Source: Candidatus Aminicenantota bacterium (GTDB lineage: Bacteria; Acidobacteriota; Aminicenantia; UBA2199). From it: DNA of 64,000 nucleotides. The notes beneath the pieces were generated by a model. That model did no database searches. It was not told where the DNA came from and was given only the letters and a program-made list of their open reading frames with translations. Where the stretch lies: assembly GCA_026393835.1 (NCBI GenBank), contig JAPKZK010000104.1:152731-216730 (forward strand), given 5' to 3'. Shown piece after piece: positions 19,790 through 28,094 of the stretch; position 1 is the first letter of the stretch, and the number at the start of each line of letters is the position of its first letter. The position numbers were made by a program, and so were the translations under genes.

Positions 19790-20503
19790 TTACATGCTTA
19801 AGAGGGTGCGGTTTACGATTTTGACTATCCGTTCGGTTTCTTCGTTGATGAAAAAATGTTCTCCCTCAAAATAATAAACGGCGCAGATACCGGTGGTGTG
19901 TTCCCTCCAGCCGTGCATTTGCTCGGCGGTCACCTCTTCTTCTTTGCCGATGAAAACGCTGATATCGTAATCCAGGGGTTTTATCTCCCCGCTTTCCGCA
20001 AATTTATAGGTTTCGGCTATTTTAAAATCGCTTCTTAGCATGGGCATCAGTACATCGATCAATTCGGGGTGCTCAAAAAATTCTTTGGGTGTACCGCCCA
20101 ATTCCAGTATCTCTTTTTTGAATTCCTCCTCGGGCAGTTGATGGAAATTTTTCTCATCTTCCCCGGGTACATTGGGGGCGCCGCGGCCGGCAAAAAATAT
20201 GTGAGCCGGCTGGGGCCGCTGGAGATTCCTTATTTTCAGGGCCAACTCATAAGCGATAATCCCACCCATGCTGTGCCCGAAAAAACAATAAGGCATTTGG
20301 TCCAATTGACTGTCTATGATTTTGTAGACGTCATCCACTGCTTCCGCGATGGAATCATATAAGGGGTCGTAAATACGCCGCCCCCTTCCGGCCAGATCCA
20401 GGGGATGCAATTCTATCCTTCTATCCAGGTATTGCCTCCATTTATTGTATATAGCGGCTGAACCGCCGGCATAGGGCAAGCAAAATATTTTAAATTTTTT
20501 CAT
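19790..20503 (-). CDS. Type II thioesterase (GrsT/RifR-like)
   Basis: 237 residues of the alpha/beta-hydrolase type II thioesterase family. It has the N-terminal LPYAGGSA oxyanion region, the nucleophile elbow FGHSMGG and the C-terminal catalytic His in EGEHFF. These enzymes clear misprimed or stalled acyl groups from carrier proteins in NRPS/PKS lines, so it fits as the editing enzyme of this cluster. It starts 14 bp after the AraC-type gene upstream, with AGAAGG before the ATG, so the two genes are probably cotranscribed. Confidence 0.93.
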   Translation of the reverse strand: MKKFKIFCLPYAGGSAAIYNKWRQYLDRRIELHPLDLAGRGRRIYDPLYDSIAEAVDDVYKIIDSQLDQMPYCFFGHSMGGIIAYELALKIRNLQRPQPAHIFFAGRGAPNVPGEDEKNFHQLPEEEFKKEILELGGTPKEFFEHPELIDVLMPMLRSDFKIAETYKFAESGEIKPLDYDISVFIGKEEEVTAEQMHGWREHTTGICAVYYFEGEHFFINEETERIVKIVNRTLLSM

Positions 20504-20517
20504 ATTATTTTACCTTC

Positions 20518-20874
20518 TTAATAGATATCCGGGTTCTTCTTAATCAATTCCCGGTATTTTGCGGGAGTGGTTCCAAAATAGAGTTTGAAAATTCGAATAA
20601 AATAATCGCACCTGCAAAAGCCCATTGTCTTCGTTATTTCTTTTACGGTTATTTTATCATTCTCCCTCAGCAAAGTTGCGGCCCAACCTATCTTTATTTT
20701 GAAAATGAACTCTTCGATGGTAAACCCCTTCTCGCGCTTGAATGTCCGGGACAGGTGCGACCGGTTTATTTTTAAATGATTAGCGATGCTTTCTACGGTA
20801 AGCGCGGCAAGTTCATCCAGCTTCCGGGTTAAGACATACTCCACAACGCGGTTTGATAAGTCGCTACTTTTCAT
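20518..20874 (-). CDS. Standalone AraC-type DNA-binding protein (118 aa)
   Basis: 118 residues, again only the AraC double helix-turn-helix: LTVESIANHLKINRSHLSRTF, then VKEITKTMGFCRCDYFIRIF and FGTTPAKYRE. It is a clear paralogue of the 120-aa protein at 19012-19374, alike over the whole length, including the start MKSSDLSNRVVEYVL versus MKNSNISDRVLKFVL. It lacks a sensor domain, so it may respond through abundance or a partner. It heads the thioesterase transcript and has an inverted repeat just upstream. Confidence 0.93.
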   Translation of the reverse strand: MKSSDLSNRVVEYVLTRKLDELAALTVESIANHLKINRSHLSRTFKREKGFTIEEFIFKIKIGWAATLLRENDKITVKEITKTMGFCRCDYFIRIFKLYFGTTPAKYRELIKKNPDIY

Positions 20875-20891
20875 TCTTGATATTTATCCAA

Positions 20892-20917
20892 CGCCTATTC
20901 GAACCCCCGAATAGGCG
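20892..20917. promoter_or_regulatory. Perfect 10-bp inverted repeat upstream of the AraC-type gene
   Basis: CGCCTATTCG and CGAATAGGCG are separated by 6 nt. The element begins 18 bp upstream of the regulator's start codon, a position suited to an autoregulatory operator or a leader hairpin. Confidence 0.5.
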
Positions 20918-21068
20918 ACTATTTAAAATGTTCACTCATTCTCCGATCAAAACATTCAATCGATCTGAACAAAACCGGGAATGACAATGTAAGAAATTAC
21001 CAGCCTATATTTTAACAAAATTACCGGGTTTATGCAAATTTAATGAACGTTTAAATTAGAAAATTCTC

Positions 21069-21097
21069 TTGAATATCAGTCAAAAAAAGGATATGAT
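21069..21097 (+). promoter_or_regulatory. Sigma70-type promoter for the EamA exporter
   Basis: TTGAAT and TATGAT have a 17-bp spacer and end 20 bp before the ATG at 21117. Confidence 0.65.
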
Positions 21098-21116
21098 GAG
21101 CACTGATAGGTAAAAC

Positions 21117-22007
21117 ATGAAACACAAACGAATGTTGGTTTATGCCGGCCTGGTGCTAACCATGATTTTCTGGGGCCTGTCTTATATATGGCTCAAAATG
21201 GTCTACCGGTTTATCGGTCCCATTACTACGACTTTCCTGCGGATGGCGGCTACGTCTTTTCTGCTGATGGCCATTGCCGCCTCCACAAAAAAACGACAAA
21301 AAATACAGCCGCGGGATTGGAAATTCGTTATCCTATTGTCTTTCTTCCATCCGTTCTTGTATTTCCTGTTCGAAAGTTTCGGCCTGAAACTGGTTTCCCC
21401 TACAGTGGCGGCGGTGATTGTCACAACCATCCCTCTTTTTATCCCTATCGCGGCCTTTTATCTTTTTAATGAACGCCTTTCCGGGATGAATATCGTGGGA
21501 ATGGCAATCTCCTTCCTGGGGGTGCTGCTGGTGATTGTGAAAAGGGATTTTTCTCTCTCGGCTTCCCCGCTGGGAATCGTTTTGCTGTTACTGGCCGTGG
21601 CTTCAGGGGTGGCGTATACTTCCTCGCTGCGTAAATTAACGGTTACTTACAATGCATTTACGCTGGTGATGTACCAGAACCTATTGGGTATTTTCTGGTT
21701 TGCACCCTTCTTCGCGGCGTTCGACTTGAAGCAATTTCTAAGGGTCGATATCACGATGGAATGGGTGGGGCCGTTGATTCTGCTGGTGGTGTTTGCCTCG
21801 CTGCTGGCGTTTATTTTTTATACGACCGGGGTAAAAGAACTGGGCGCCGCCAAGGCAGGCATTTTCGGCATCTCCATCCCTGCTTTCACGGCATTGTTTT
21901 CCTGGCTCCTGGCTGCGGAGCAACTGTCTATCCAACAAATAGCGGGAGTTCTTATCGTCATGGGGGGCCTGCTTATTTCACAAATAAGAACCAGGGGGCT
22001 CTTTTAA
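21117..22007 (+). CDS. EamA/DMT-superfamily transporter
   Basis: 296 residues with about ten hydrophobic segments in two similar halves, as in the drug/metabolite transporter superfamily. The N-terminal WGLSYIWLKMVYRFIGP segment and the half-way junction near residue 145 are typical. Family members export amino acids and small metabolites. It is divergent from the regulator-thioesterase transcript and may export the cluster product, an intermediate or surplus diaminopropionate; that role is inferred from position only. Composite hairpin repeats follow the stop codon. Confidence 0.9.
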   Translation: MKHKRMLVYAGLVLTMIFWGLSYIWLKMVYRFIGPITTTFLRMAATSFLLMAIAASTKKRQKIQPRDWKFVILLSFFHPFLYFLFESFGLKLVSPTVAAVIVTTIPLFIPIAAFYLFNERLSGMNIVGMAISFLGVLLVIVKRDFSLSASPLGIVLLLLAVASGVAYTSSLRKLTVTYNAFTLVMYQNLLGIFWFAPFFAAFDLKQFLRVDITMEWVGPLILLVVFASLLAFIFYTTGVKELGAAKAGIFGISIPAFTALFSWLLAAEQLSIQQIAGVLIVMGGLLISQIRTRGLF

Positions 22008-22023
22008 AAAACGCGGTACTTAC

Positions 22024-22100
22024 CCCCTGGACCCCCGTAAAATTTTTATTTATCAAAAGTTTTTGGGGGTCCAGGACCCTTTTTTCAAAAAGGGTCCTGG
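22024..22100. terminator. Composite hairpin repeat between convergent genes
   Basis: A hairpin at 22071-22100 (CCAGGACCCTTTTT paired with AAAAAGGGTCCTGG) is joined to a second complementary pair: CTGGACCCCC near 22028 and GGGGGTCCAG near 22065. It lies between the EamA gene and the convergent DUF4340 gene. The U-run and A-run flanks suit a bidirectional rho-independent terminator. Related copies lie at 39840 and 55906. Confidence 0.7.
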
Positions 22101-22109
22101 TAGATTTTA

Positions 22110-23099
22110 TCATTTTTTCAGCAAATCCTCGGGTTTCTTCATTAACATATCGACCGAATAACTGTTGAGCAAAAAGGGATAAGGACTTTCCGATGAGACC
22201 GCCGGGTACATATCCGACTCTCCCGCCGCGCCTTTCTGCTCGCCCCCGGGTTTCTCATATATGGAAAGTACATAATCTTTCTTTCCTTTCAACCTGACAG
22301 TGTAAATGGGGGCATTAAAATCCTCTTTCTTTTTACCCTCGATGAAATCATAGCACCTCAAAGCGGCCAACTGGGCCAAAACAGCATCCAATGTGGCGGT
22401 ATTTCCTTCTTTTCCATCCGGCATGGTCCAGGCCACTTCACCTTCGGTTGCCTGCGCCGGCGGCACAGGGGACGCATTCGCCGCCGCCGGTTTGGCGGTT
22501 TTGGTAAAGAGGAACTTTTTCCCATCCTTTATCATATCCACGGCGATCTCGCTGATTTCGTTTTTATCCAGCTTCAAGACATCTTTGGCCCGGAATTCCT
22601 TGAGGGGTTTATCGAAATTGACCCGGAAAACCTGGGCCCCGTAATATACCCGGTCATCATCCTTTATTTTCACAAAGGCATGGTTGTAAGTAGAGGCGGC
22701 TTTACCGAGCTCAAAATCCCGCACCACCTCTTCATTTCGATAGGCTTTCACATGGATGGCTTTGTCTTTACCGAGGTCGTACTGGGTATAGTTCTTCGAG
22801 CTGGACGCCAGGTCGGTGAGGACCAAATCTTTGATGTTATTGGTAATATCGGTTATCACAGAGCTTTCCACGGGATAGCCCAATGGATCGATCCACCAGA
22901 GGCCATCTTTTTTTATCAATTTAATGGTCTGGCCGGGTTTTGCAATTTCAATCCCGGTAAGCGCATCGACATCGATGGGTTTCAATTCGGGCAACCGATA
23001 ATGGACTTTATCCGTACCTTTAAAGACCAGGTAAAGAAGGAGCGCCGCAATCAGCGCCCCCAATATGATGTATTCATTCTTAACGGCTTTCTTGCTCAT
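22110..23099 (-). CDS. DUF4340 domain protein, last gene of Gld-type ABC operon
   Basis: 329 residues. One N-terminal transmembrane segment (IILGALIAALLLYLVF) is followed by a beta-rich extracytoplasmic region with two DUF4340-like halves (WWIDP... and EVAWTMPDG). A Pro/Ala-rich linker lies near residue 210. DUF4340 proteins commonly follow GldG-type genes and are thought to be structural parts of the exporter; the function is not established. It starts 39 bp after the GldG-like gene. Confidence 0.88.
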   Translation of the reverse strand: MSKKAVKNEYIILGALIAALLLYLVFKGTDKVHYRLPELKPIDVDALTGIEIAKPGQTIKLIKKDGLWWIDPLGYPVESSVITDITNNIKDLVLTDLASSSKNYTQYDLGKDKAIHVKAYRNEEVVRDFELGKAASTYNHAFVKIKDDDRVYYGAQVFRVNFDKPLKEFRAKDVLKLDKNEISEIAVDMIKDGKKFLFTKTAKPAAANASPVPPAQATEGEVAWTMPDGKEGNTATLDAVLAQLAALRCYDFIEGKKKEDFNAPIYTVRLKGKKDYVLSIYEKPGGEQKGAAGESDMYPAVSSESPYPFLLNSYSVDMLMKKPEDLLKK

Positions 23100-23138
23100 A
23101 TTGCCTCCTTATTCTTCAGGTTCATTGCGTTCTGCCTG

Positions 23139-25388
23139 TTATTTGCTGAACATGGCCTGGATTTGTCTCTTCCGGGCGGTCCGCCGACCCCAGATGATAA
23201 TACCCATCAGGATGAATAACGCAGGCAAACCCCAGATATTAAAAATCTTGGCCAATACTTTTGCAAAAGGCGAAATGTTCTTTTTCAAGGGGTTGAAACG
23301 CTGGACTTTACTGCGCATTACCGCAATATCCTCGCGGTTGTTCAGGTAATCGAGGGTATTGATTATGAAATCGGCGTTGGGATTAGGATAACCCCTCTGC
23401 TGCTGCAAGACATTGTCCCTCAACATATCGCTGGAACCGATCAAAAAGATTTTACCGGGTTTTCCTTTGCTGAGAATGCCTTTCTCCTCCTTAACCCGGG
23501 TTTCTTTTATTACCGGCTTCTCGTCTTTCTTTGCTTCGGGCTTTTTATCTTTCTCGTTCTCACCGGGGAGGAATTTTGAAGGTAGTTCGGTTTCTCCTTC
23601 TTTGGTTTCTTTCATTTCGGGTTTTCCAGGGATGGGTTTATCGGCAAAATAGCTGGGGAATTGTCCTTCAAGGATATAGGCCAGGGGTCTGCTCTGCATT
23701 TCTTTGGGGTCTTTGGGCGGCTGGATCATAAAGGGCATTAAATTGATGCGGCCCGACATTTCCCAGGATTTGTTCGAAGAGGAGAACAATTCCGTTAATT
23801 TTAAGCCGGCGTTTTTGATTTTCTCTTTATCCGCTTCCAGGGGAGAGGTTTTGATGACCACCAATTGTTTGAGATTATCCAGGAAAGAGACATCATGGTT
23901 GATTTTTTCATTTGGGATCAAGGGAATGAAATAAATAGGCATTTCATTGCCTTCCCTATCGCGGTTTATATAGCAGTTTTCATCCAGTAAATAGGATTTT
24001 TTCACGGTCAGGCCGTAATGATTCAATAGTTTTTCCAGTCCGGTATTGATGGGTAGGTAAACGGGTTGTTGAAATTGCTGCCGGTTCTGCGACTGGATTT
24101 CATTGAAAGCGTCCAGGAATATGGCCAGGGATTTTCCTTTCATCAGGAACTGGTCGATCTGGAGCAATTCCCAATCGCTAAAAGTTTCTTTGGGACCGGC
24201 AATGATGAGGGTATCGATGCTTTCCGGGACGGCATCTTCTTGCAGGGTGACCGGTTTCACGGAATAGGAATTGCTTAAGAGGTCATTGAAGGATTTCAAT
24301 GCATCGGGCTGCTGCTGCTGCTGCATCATCTGGGGTGGGGCATCCGATTGGAGGGCGGGGGCGCCGTGGCTGGATAGGTAGCCGACGTCTTCATTGATAT
24401 CGATGAGGCCGTCGATATTATCGTTGATAAAGTTCTCGACTTCTTTTAAATCGACGATGACGTATTGTTCTTCGGGTCCCCGCTCGGTCAAGGCTAATTT
24501 CCGGCTCAATAGTCCCTGTTCGATGCTTTTTTCGCCATATTCCAGGCCGAATGCCATGATCGCCTTGCCGGCCGGGATAATTCCCGTCGGGGTATTGAGC
24601 TGCGGCCACTGTAAACCGAACCGTTCATAGCGTCTCAACTGTTCCGGGGTTCCCTCGCCCATGGCAGGATCGATGGTAACGAACTGTAACTGGCCGTAGG
24701 ACCTGCTGTTAAGCCTGTCCACGATGCCCTGCAAACCGGGTTTCAATCCTTCCAGGCCCTGGAGTTTGAGAACCGGGGCGATCTGGGCAATGGAAGAAGA
24801 GGTCACCAGGTTGATTTTTATTTTCTGGGGCAGATTGACCAGTGCGGAAATTTTATTATTCATTTTTTGGATGGCGCTGGTGATTTTGTATTCCAGGCCT
24901 TCGGTGCTGTCGATGACCGGGATTTTTTCCATTATGTCGCCATGGATTAAGACCATTCCCATATAGGCCCGCTGCATTTTTATCTGGTCTTTATCTACGG
25001 CCTGGACATTGGCGGGGTAGATGCCGTAATCCTGGGCCAGTTTGCGGTTCTTTTCGACGTCCCCGGCGCCCAGGCCTTCTTCTTCCGCGCTGACATTGTA
25101 AAAACGATAGCTCACTTGATCGTTGGAATTGGCTTCATACTCTGCCAGCATGTCTTTGAGGTAACGTTCGACGTTGTTATAGGGCGCGGGAAGGTTTTTG
25201 GTGAAGAATACGTTGACGGTGAGGGGTTCCTTGAGGGTTGAAACGGCCTTGATACTGGCTTTAGACAAGGAATAAAGGCCGTTGCCGGTTAAATCTACCC
25301 GGAAAAACAGGTTCCTGCCCACTACGTTGATCAATACCAATACGACCAGGTAAAGAATGAATTTATAATATTTTTGTTTGCCATTCAT
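23139..25388 (-). CDS. GldG-like ABC transporter auxiliary protein
   Basis: 749 residues. An N-terminal membrane segment (residues 8-25), the conserved LTGNGLYSLSKAS region, a large extracytoplasmic domain of the GldG/DUF7088 type, a variable Lys/Glu-rich stretch near residues 585-645, and a C-terminal membrane segment (LPALFILMGIIIWG). A run of five Gln near residue 355 is encoded by a CAG triplet repeat. In gliding Bacteroidota GldG works with the GldA and GldF transporter; elsewhere this layout is a general export or surface system of unknown substrate. It lies between the permease and DUF4340 genes with short gaps. Confidence 0.9.
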   Translation of the reverse strand: MNGKQKYYKFILYLVVLVLINVVGRNLFFRVDLTGNGLYSLSKASIKAVSTLKEPLTVNVFFTKNLPAPYNNVERYLKDMLAEYEANSNDQVSYRFYNVSAEEEGLGAGDVEKNRKLAQDYGIYPANVQAVDKDQIKMQRAYMGMVLIHGDIMEKIPVIDSTEGLEYKITSAIQKMNNKISALVNLPQKIKINLVTSSSIAQIAPVLKLQGLEGLKPGLQGIVDRLNSRSYGQLQFVTIDPAMGEGTPEQLRRYERFGLQWPQLNTPTGIIPAGKAIMAFGLEYGEKSIEQGLLSRKLALTERGPEEQYVIVDLKEVENFINDNIDGLIDINEDVGYLSSHGAPALQSDAPPQMMQQQQQPDALKSFNDLLSNSYSVKPVTLQEDAVPESIDTLIIAGPKETFSDWELLQIDQFLMKGKSLAIFLDAFNEIQSQNRQQFQQPVYLPINTGLEKLLNHYGLTVKKSYLLDENCYINRDREGNEMPIYFIPLIPNEKINHDVSFLDNLKQLVVIKTSPLEADKEKIKNAGLKLTELFSSSNKSWEMSGRINLMPFMIQPPKDPKEMQSRPLAYILEGQFPSYFADKPIPGKPEMKETKEGETELPSKFLPGENEKDKKPEAKKDEKPVIKETRVKEEKGILSKGKPGKIFLIGSSDMLRDNVLQQQRGYPNPNADFIINTLDYLNNREDIAVMRSKVQRFNPLKKNISPFAKVLAKIFNIWGLPALFILMGIIIWGRRTARKRQIQAMFSK

Positions 25389-25398
25389 GTTAATCTCC

Positions 25399-26121
25399 TT
25401 ATTTCTTTTCCTGCATAATCAGGTTGGCCCCGTAGAGGGCGACAAAGATGACCGAGAGGAAATAGAGGATATTCCGACTGTCGATGACGCCTTTGGCAAT
25501 ATCCGCGAAATGGTATTTGGCGCTGAAAAACTGGAAGAAGCCTACCATGGAATCGGGCAGGAAGAACAGCAGGAAATCGGTCAGCAGGGCCAGGCAGACG
25601 CAGATGGCCATGCCGATGATAAAAGCCACCACCTGGTTGCGGGTCATGGCGGAAGCCAGCAGTCCGATGGCGCTGAAAGCGGCGCCCAGGAGCAGCGCCC
25701 CGAAGTAACTGCCCAGCACCGGGCCCCAATCCAGGCTGCCCATGAATGTAACGGTAACGGCATACGCCAACGTGGGCGCCAACATAACCGCCAAAAAAGC
25801 AACGGCGGCCAGGAATTTGCCCACGATGATGTCCCGGAAGGTCACGGGCAGGGTCAACAGGAGCTCATAGGTCCCCATGTTCATTTCCTCGGAAAACAGC
25901 CGCATGGTCACTGCCGGGATGATAAAGGCAAAGGCCGGCGGCAGTATGGAAAAAAAGCCCACCAAACTGGCCTGGTCATTGAGGAAAAAGGTGGAAAAAA
26001 ACAACCAACCCATGATCAACAGGAATATGGAAATGACGATGTAAGCGATGGGTGAGACGAAATACGATTTAAACTCTTTTTTAAAAATATGTTTGACATT
26101 TTCCGTGGTTTTGTTTTTCAT
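25399..26121 (-). CDS. ABC-2 type permease (GldF-like)
   Basis: 240 residues with six hydrophobic segments and the MRLFSEEMNMGTYELLLTLP signature of ABC-2/GldF permeases. It pairs with the ATPase encoded just upstream (4-bp overlap) and with the GldG-like and DUF4340 proteins downstream. The substrate is unknown. Confidence 0.92.
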   Translation of the reverse strand: MKNKTTENVKHIFKKEFKSYFVSPIAYIVISIFLLIMGWLFFSTFFLNDQASLVGFFSILPPAFAFIIPAVTMRLFSEEMNMGTYELLLTLPVTFRDIIVGKFLAAVAFLAVMLAPTLAYAVTVTFMGSLDWGPVLGSYFGALLLGAAFSAIGLLASAMTRNQVVAFIIGMAICVCLALLTDFLLFFLPDSMVGFFQFFSAKYHFADIAKGVIDSRNILYFLSVIFVALYGANLIMQEKK

Positions 26122-26840
26122 TGGTTATCCCCCCTGGTTAGATTCCTGAATAGCTCCTCGAACGATTGATCTTTGGTTAAGTCATTCAGTTGATCGATGG
26201 TTAAGTCCGCCGCCAGTTTTCCTTTGTTGATAATCACGAACCGGTCGCAGGTGGCTTTTGCTTCGCTGAGGATATGGGTGGAAAAGATAATGGTTTTTTC
26301 TTTGCCGATGCGTTTGATGATTTCCCGTGTATCGACGATCTGGTTGGGGTCGAGGCCCACGGTGGGTTCATCCAGCACCAGTATTTCCGGGTTTCCCATC
26401 AGGGCGTGGGCGATGCCTACGCGCTGCCGGTATCCTTTGGACAGTTGGTTGACGGTTTTGTGCATGACTTCATTCAAACTGCAAAGGTCGGCCAGTTCTT
26501 TGATATGAGGGAGTTTCCCGGCTTCGGCAACGCCGCGGATGTCCGCGATGTAATCGAGGTAGTCATATACCAGCATGTCGTGGTAAATGGGTGCGGACTC
26601 GGGGAGATAGCCGATGAGTTTTTTAATCTCCAACTGGTCGTCATGGATGTCGTAATCTTTGACTTTAATAGTTCCATCGGTGGCCTGCAGGTAGCCGGTC
26701 AAAATCCTGTAAGTGGTGGTTTTACCGGCGCCGTTGGGTCCCAGGAACCCCAGGATCTCGCCTTTTTTCACTTCGAAGCTGACATGGTCTACGGCGCATA
26801 CATCGCCATAGTACCTGGTCAGGTTTTCAAATTTAATCAT
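26118..26840 (-). CDS. ABC transporter ATP-binding protein (GldA-like)
   Basis: 240 residues with Walker A GPNGAGKTT, signature LSKGYRQRVG, Walker B ILVLDEPTVGLDP and switch His in IFSTHIL. It is the first gene of the four-gene Gld-type operon, has a good Shine-Dalgarno (AGGAGG before the ATG), and overlaps the permease by 4 bp. It energises the permease encoded next. Confidence 0.96.
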   Translation of the reverse strand: MIKFENLTRYYGDVCAVDHVSFEVKKGEILGFLGPNGAGKTTTYRILTGYLQATDGTIKVKDYDIHDDQLEIKKLIGYLPESAPIYHDMLVYDYLDYIADIRGVAEAGKLPHIKELADLCSLNEVMHKTVNQLSKGYRQRVGIAHALMGNPEILVLDEPTVGLDPNQIVDTREIIKRIGKEKTIIFSTHILSEAKATCDRFVIINKGKLAADLTIDQLNDLTKDQSFEELFRNLTRGDNQ

Positions 26841-26917
26841 TCGCTCCTCCTATAGAATTTAAGGATTTATTGTATATGTTGTTTTTTCAATCTATCATCG
26901 AGCTTAAATAAGAGAAA

Positions 26918-26945
26918 ATTTTATCAAAAATGTGGTTTTTGTCAA
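26918..26945 (-). promoter_or_regulatory. Sigma70-type promoter for the Gld-type ABC operon
   Basis: On the minus strand TTGACA and TAAAAT are separated by 16 bp. The leader would be roughly 70 nt. Confidence 0.6.
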
Positions 26946-26959
26946 GGGGGTCCATGCTT

Positions 26960-27991
26960 TTATCCTGTCCACTTGCTCATGACCTCCCGGGTTTCTTTGA
27001 ATATCCTGGGGGAGTCCAGTTCATAGGGGCATTTCTTTACGCATTCGCGGCATTCGATGCAGTCTTTATAGGATTTGGGCAGGTTGTGGGCGCGTTCCAT
27101 GGCCCAGCCCTGGAGGTTGTAGCGGAAAAAGTAAGCGCGTAAGACATGGAGAAAGGAGATGGGCAATCCCTGGGGGCAGGGCATGCAGTATTCGCAGCGC
27201 CTGCAGAAATTTTCTTCCAGTCCTTTTTTTTCTTCTTCCAGGGCGGCCAGGTCTTCCGCGCCCAGGGGGCCGGGTTTTTCAAGGGCGGTGAGGTTTTCCG
27301 CCGCCTGGTATACGGCGTCCATGCCGGGGATGACCACATCGGCGCCGGCAGCCAAACTGAACCGCAGGGCCAGGGGTACATTTTTAAATGCGCTGCCGGC
27401 CACGGGTTTCATGGCGATAATGCCGAGGCCTTTTTCTTTGGCATAGGGCAGTAGTTCAGGCACGCATGCTTGTTCGATGTAGTTGAGCGGTACTTGCACC
27501 GTGGCAAAGTCGAAAGATTTCAATGCCTTCATGAGCACGGGAGGTTTGTGGCCGGTGACGCCGATGAAGCGGATTTTCCCTTGTTTTTGGGCGTTTTGCA
27601 GGGCTTCCAGTGCGCCGCCCGGGGCCAGGGATTGTTGGAGTTGCTCTTCGCCGGCGATGTTGTGGCACTGGTAGAGGTCGATATAATCGGTTTTCAAGTA
27701 TTTTAAAGCGGTTTCCAGGTCCGCGGCAGCGTTTTTGCCGTCCCTTGAAAAGGTTTTGCTGGCGATGATGTATTTATGGCGGGGGTATTGGGAGAGCACA
27801 CGGCCCATTTTCTCTTCGCTGTCGGTATAGGCGCGGGAGGAATCGAAAAAGTTTATGCCCAGATCCAGGGCTGTTTTAAGTAGTTTATCCGACTCTTCGA
27901 AAGTAAGTCTCTGGATGGGAATTCCGCCGAAACCGATGGGGTTGACTTTCAAGCCGGTTTTGCCTAAGGGAACATATATGTCTTCGTACAT
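26960..27991 (-). CDS. Aldo/keto reductase with C-terminal 4Fe-4S cluster domain
   Basis: 343 residues. The N-terminal TIM barrel of the aldo/keto reductase family has the catalytic tetrad (Asp and Tyr in FDSSRAYTD, Lys in IIASKTF, His in YQCHNI). The C-terminal extension has ferredoxin-like Cys motifs, CRRCEYCMPCP and CIECRECVKKCP. This two-part family is common in anaerobes; substrates are mostly unknown. It is the only gene between two promoters and appears monocistronic. Confidence 0.94.
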   Translation of the reverse strand: MYEDIYVPLGKTGLKVNPIGFGGIPIQRLTFEESDKLLKTALDLGINFFDSSRAYTDSEEKMGRVLSQYPRHKYIIASKTFSRDGKNAAADLETALKYLKTDYIDLYQCHNIAGEEQLQQSLAPGGALEALQNAQKQGKIRFIGVTGHKPPVLMKALKSFDFATVQVPLNYIEQACVPELLPYAKEKGLGIIAMKPVAGSAFKNVPLALRFSLAAGADVVIPGMDAVYQAAENLTALEKPGPLGAEDLAALEEEKKGLEENFCRRCEYCMPCPQGLPISFLHVLRAYFFRYNLQGWAMERAHNLPKSYKDCIECRECVKKCPYELDSPRIFKETREVMSKWTG

Positions 27992-28094
27992 GTGTTTATA
28001 CCTCGATTTTTTATATTAAGAAAACACAAAAGGAGGAAGGGGGTATTATACCATATTTATTAGCTGTAACGAAATATACTTCTTAGCTGGATTT

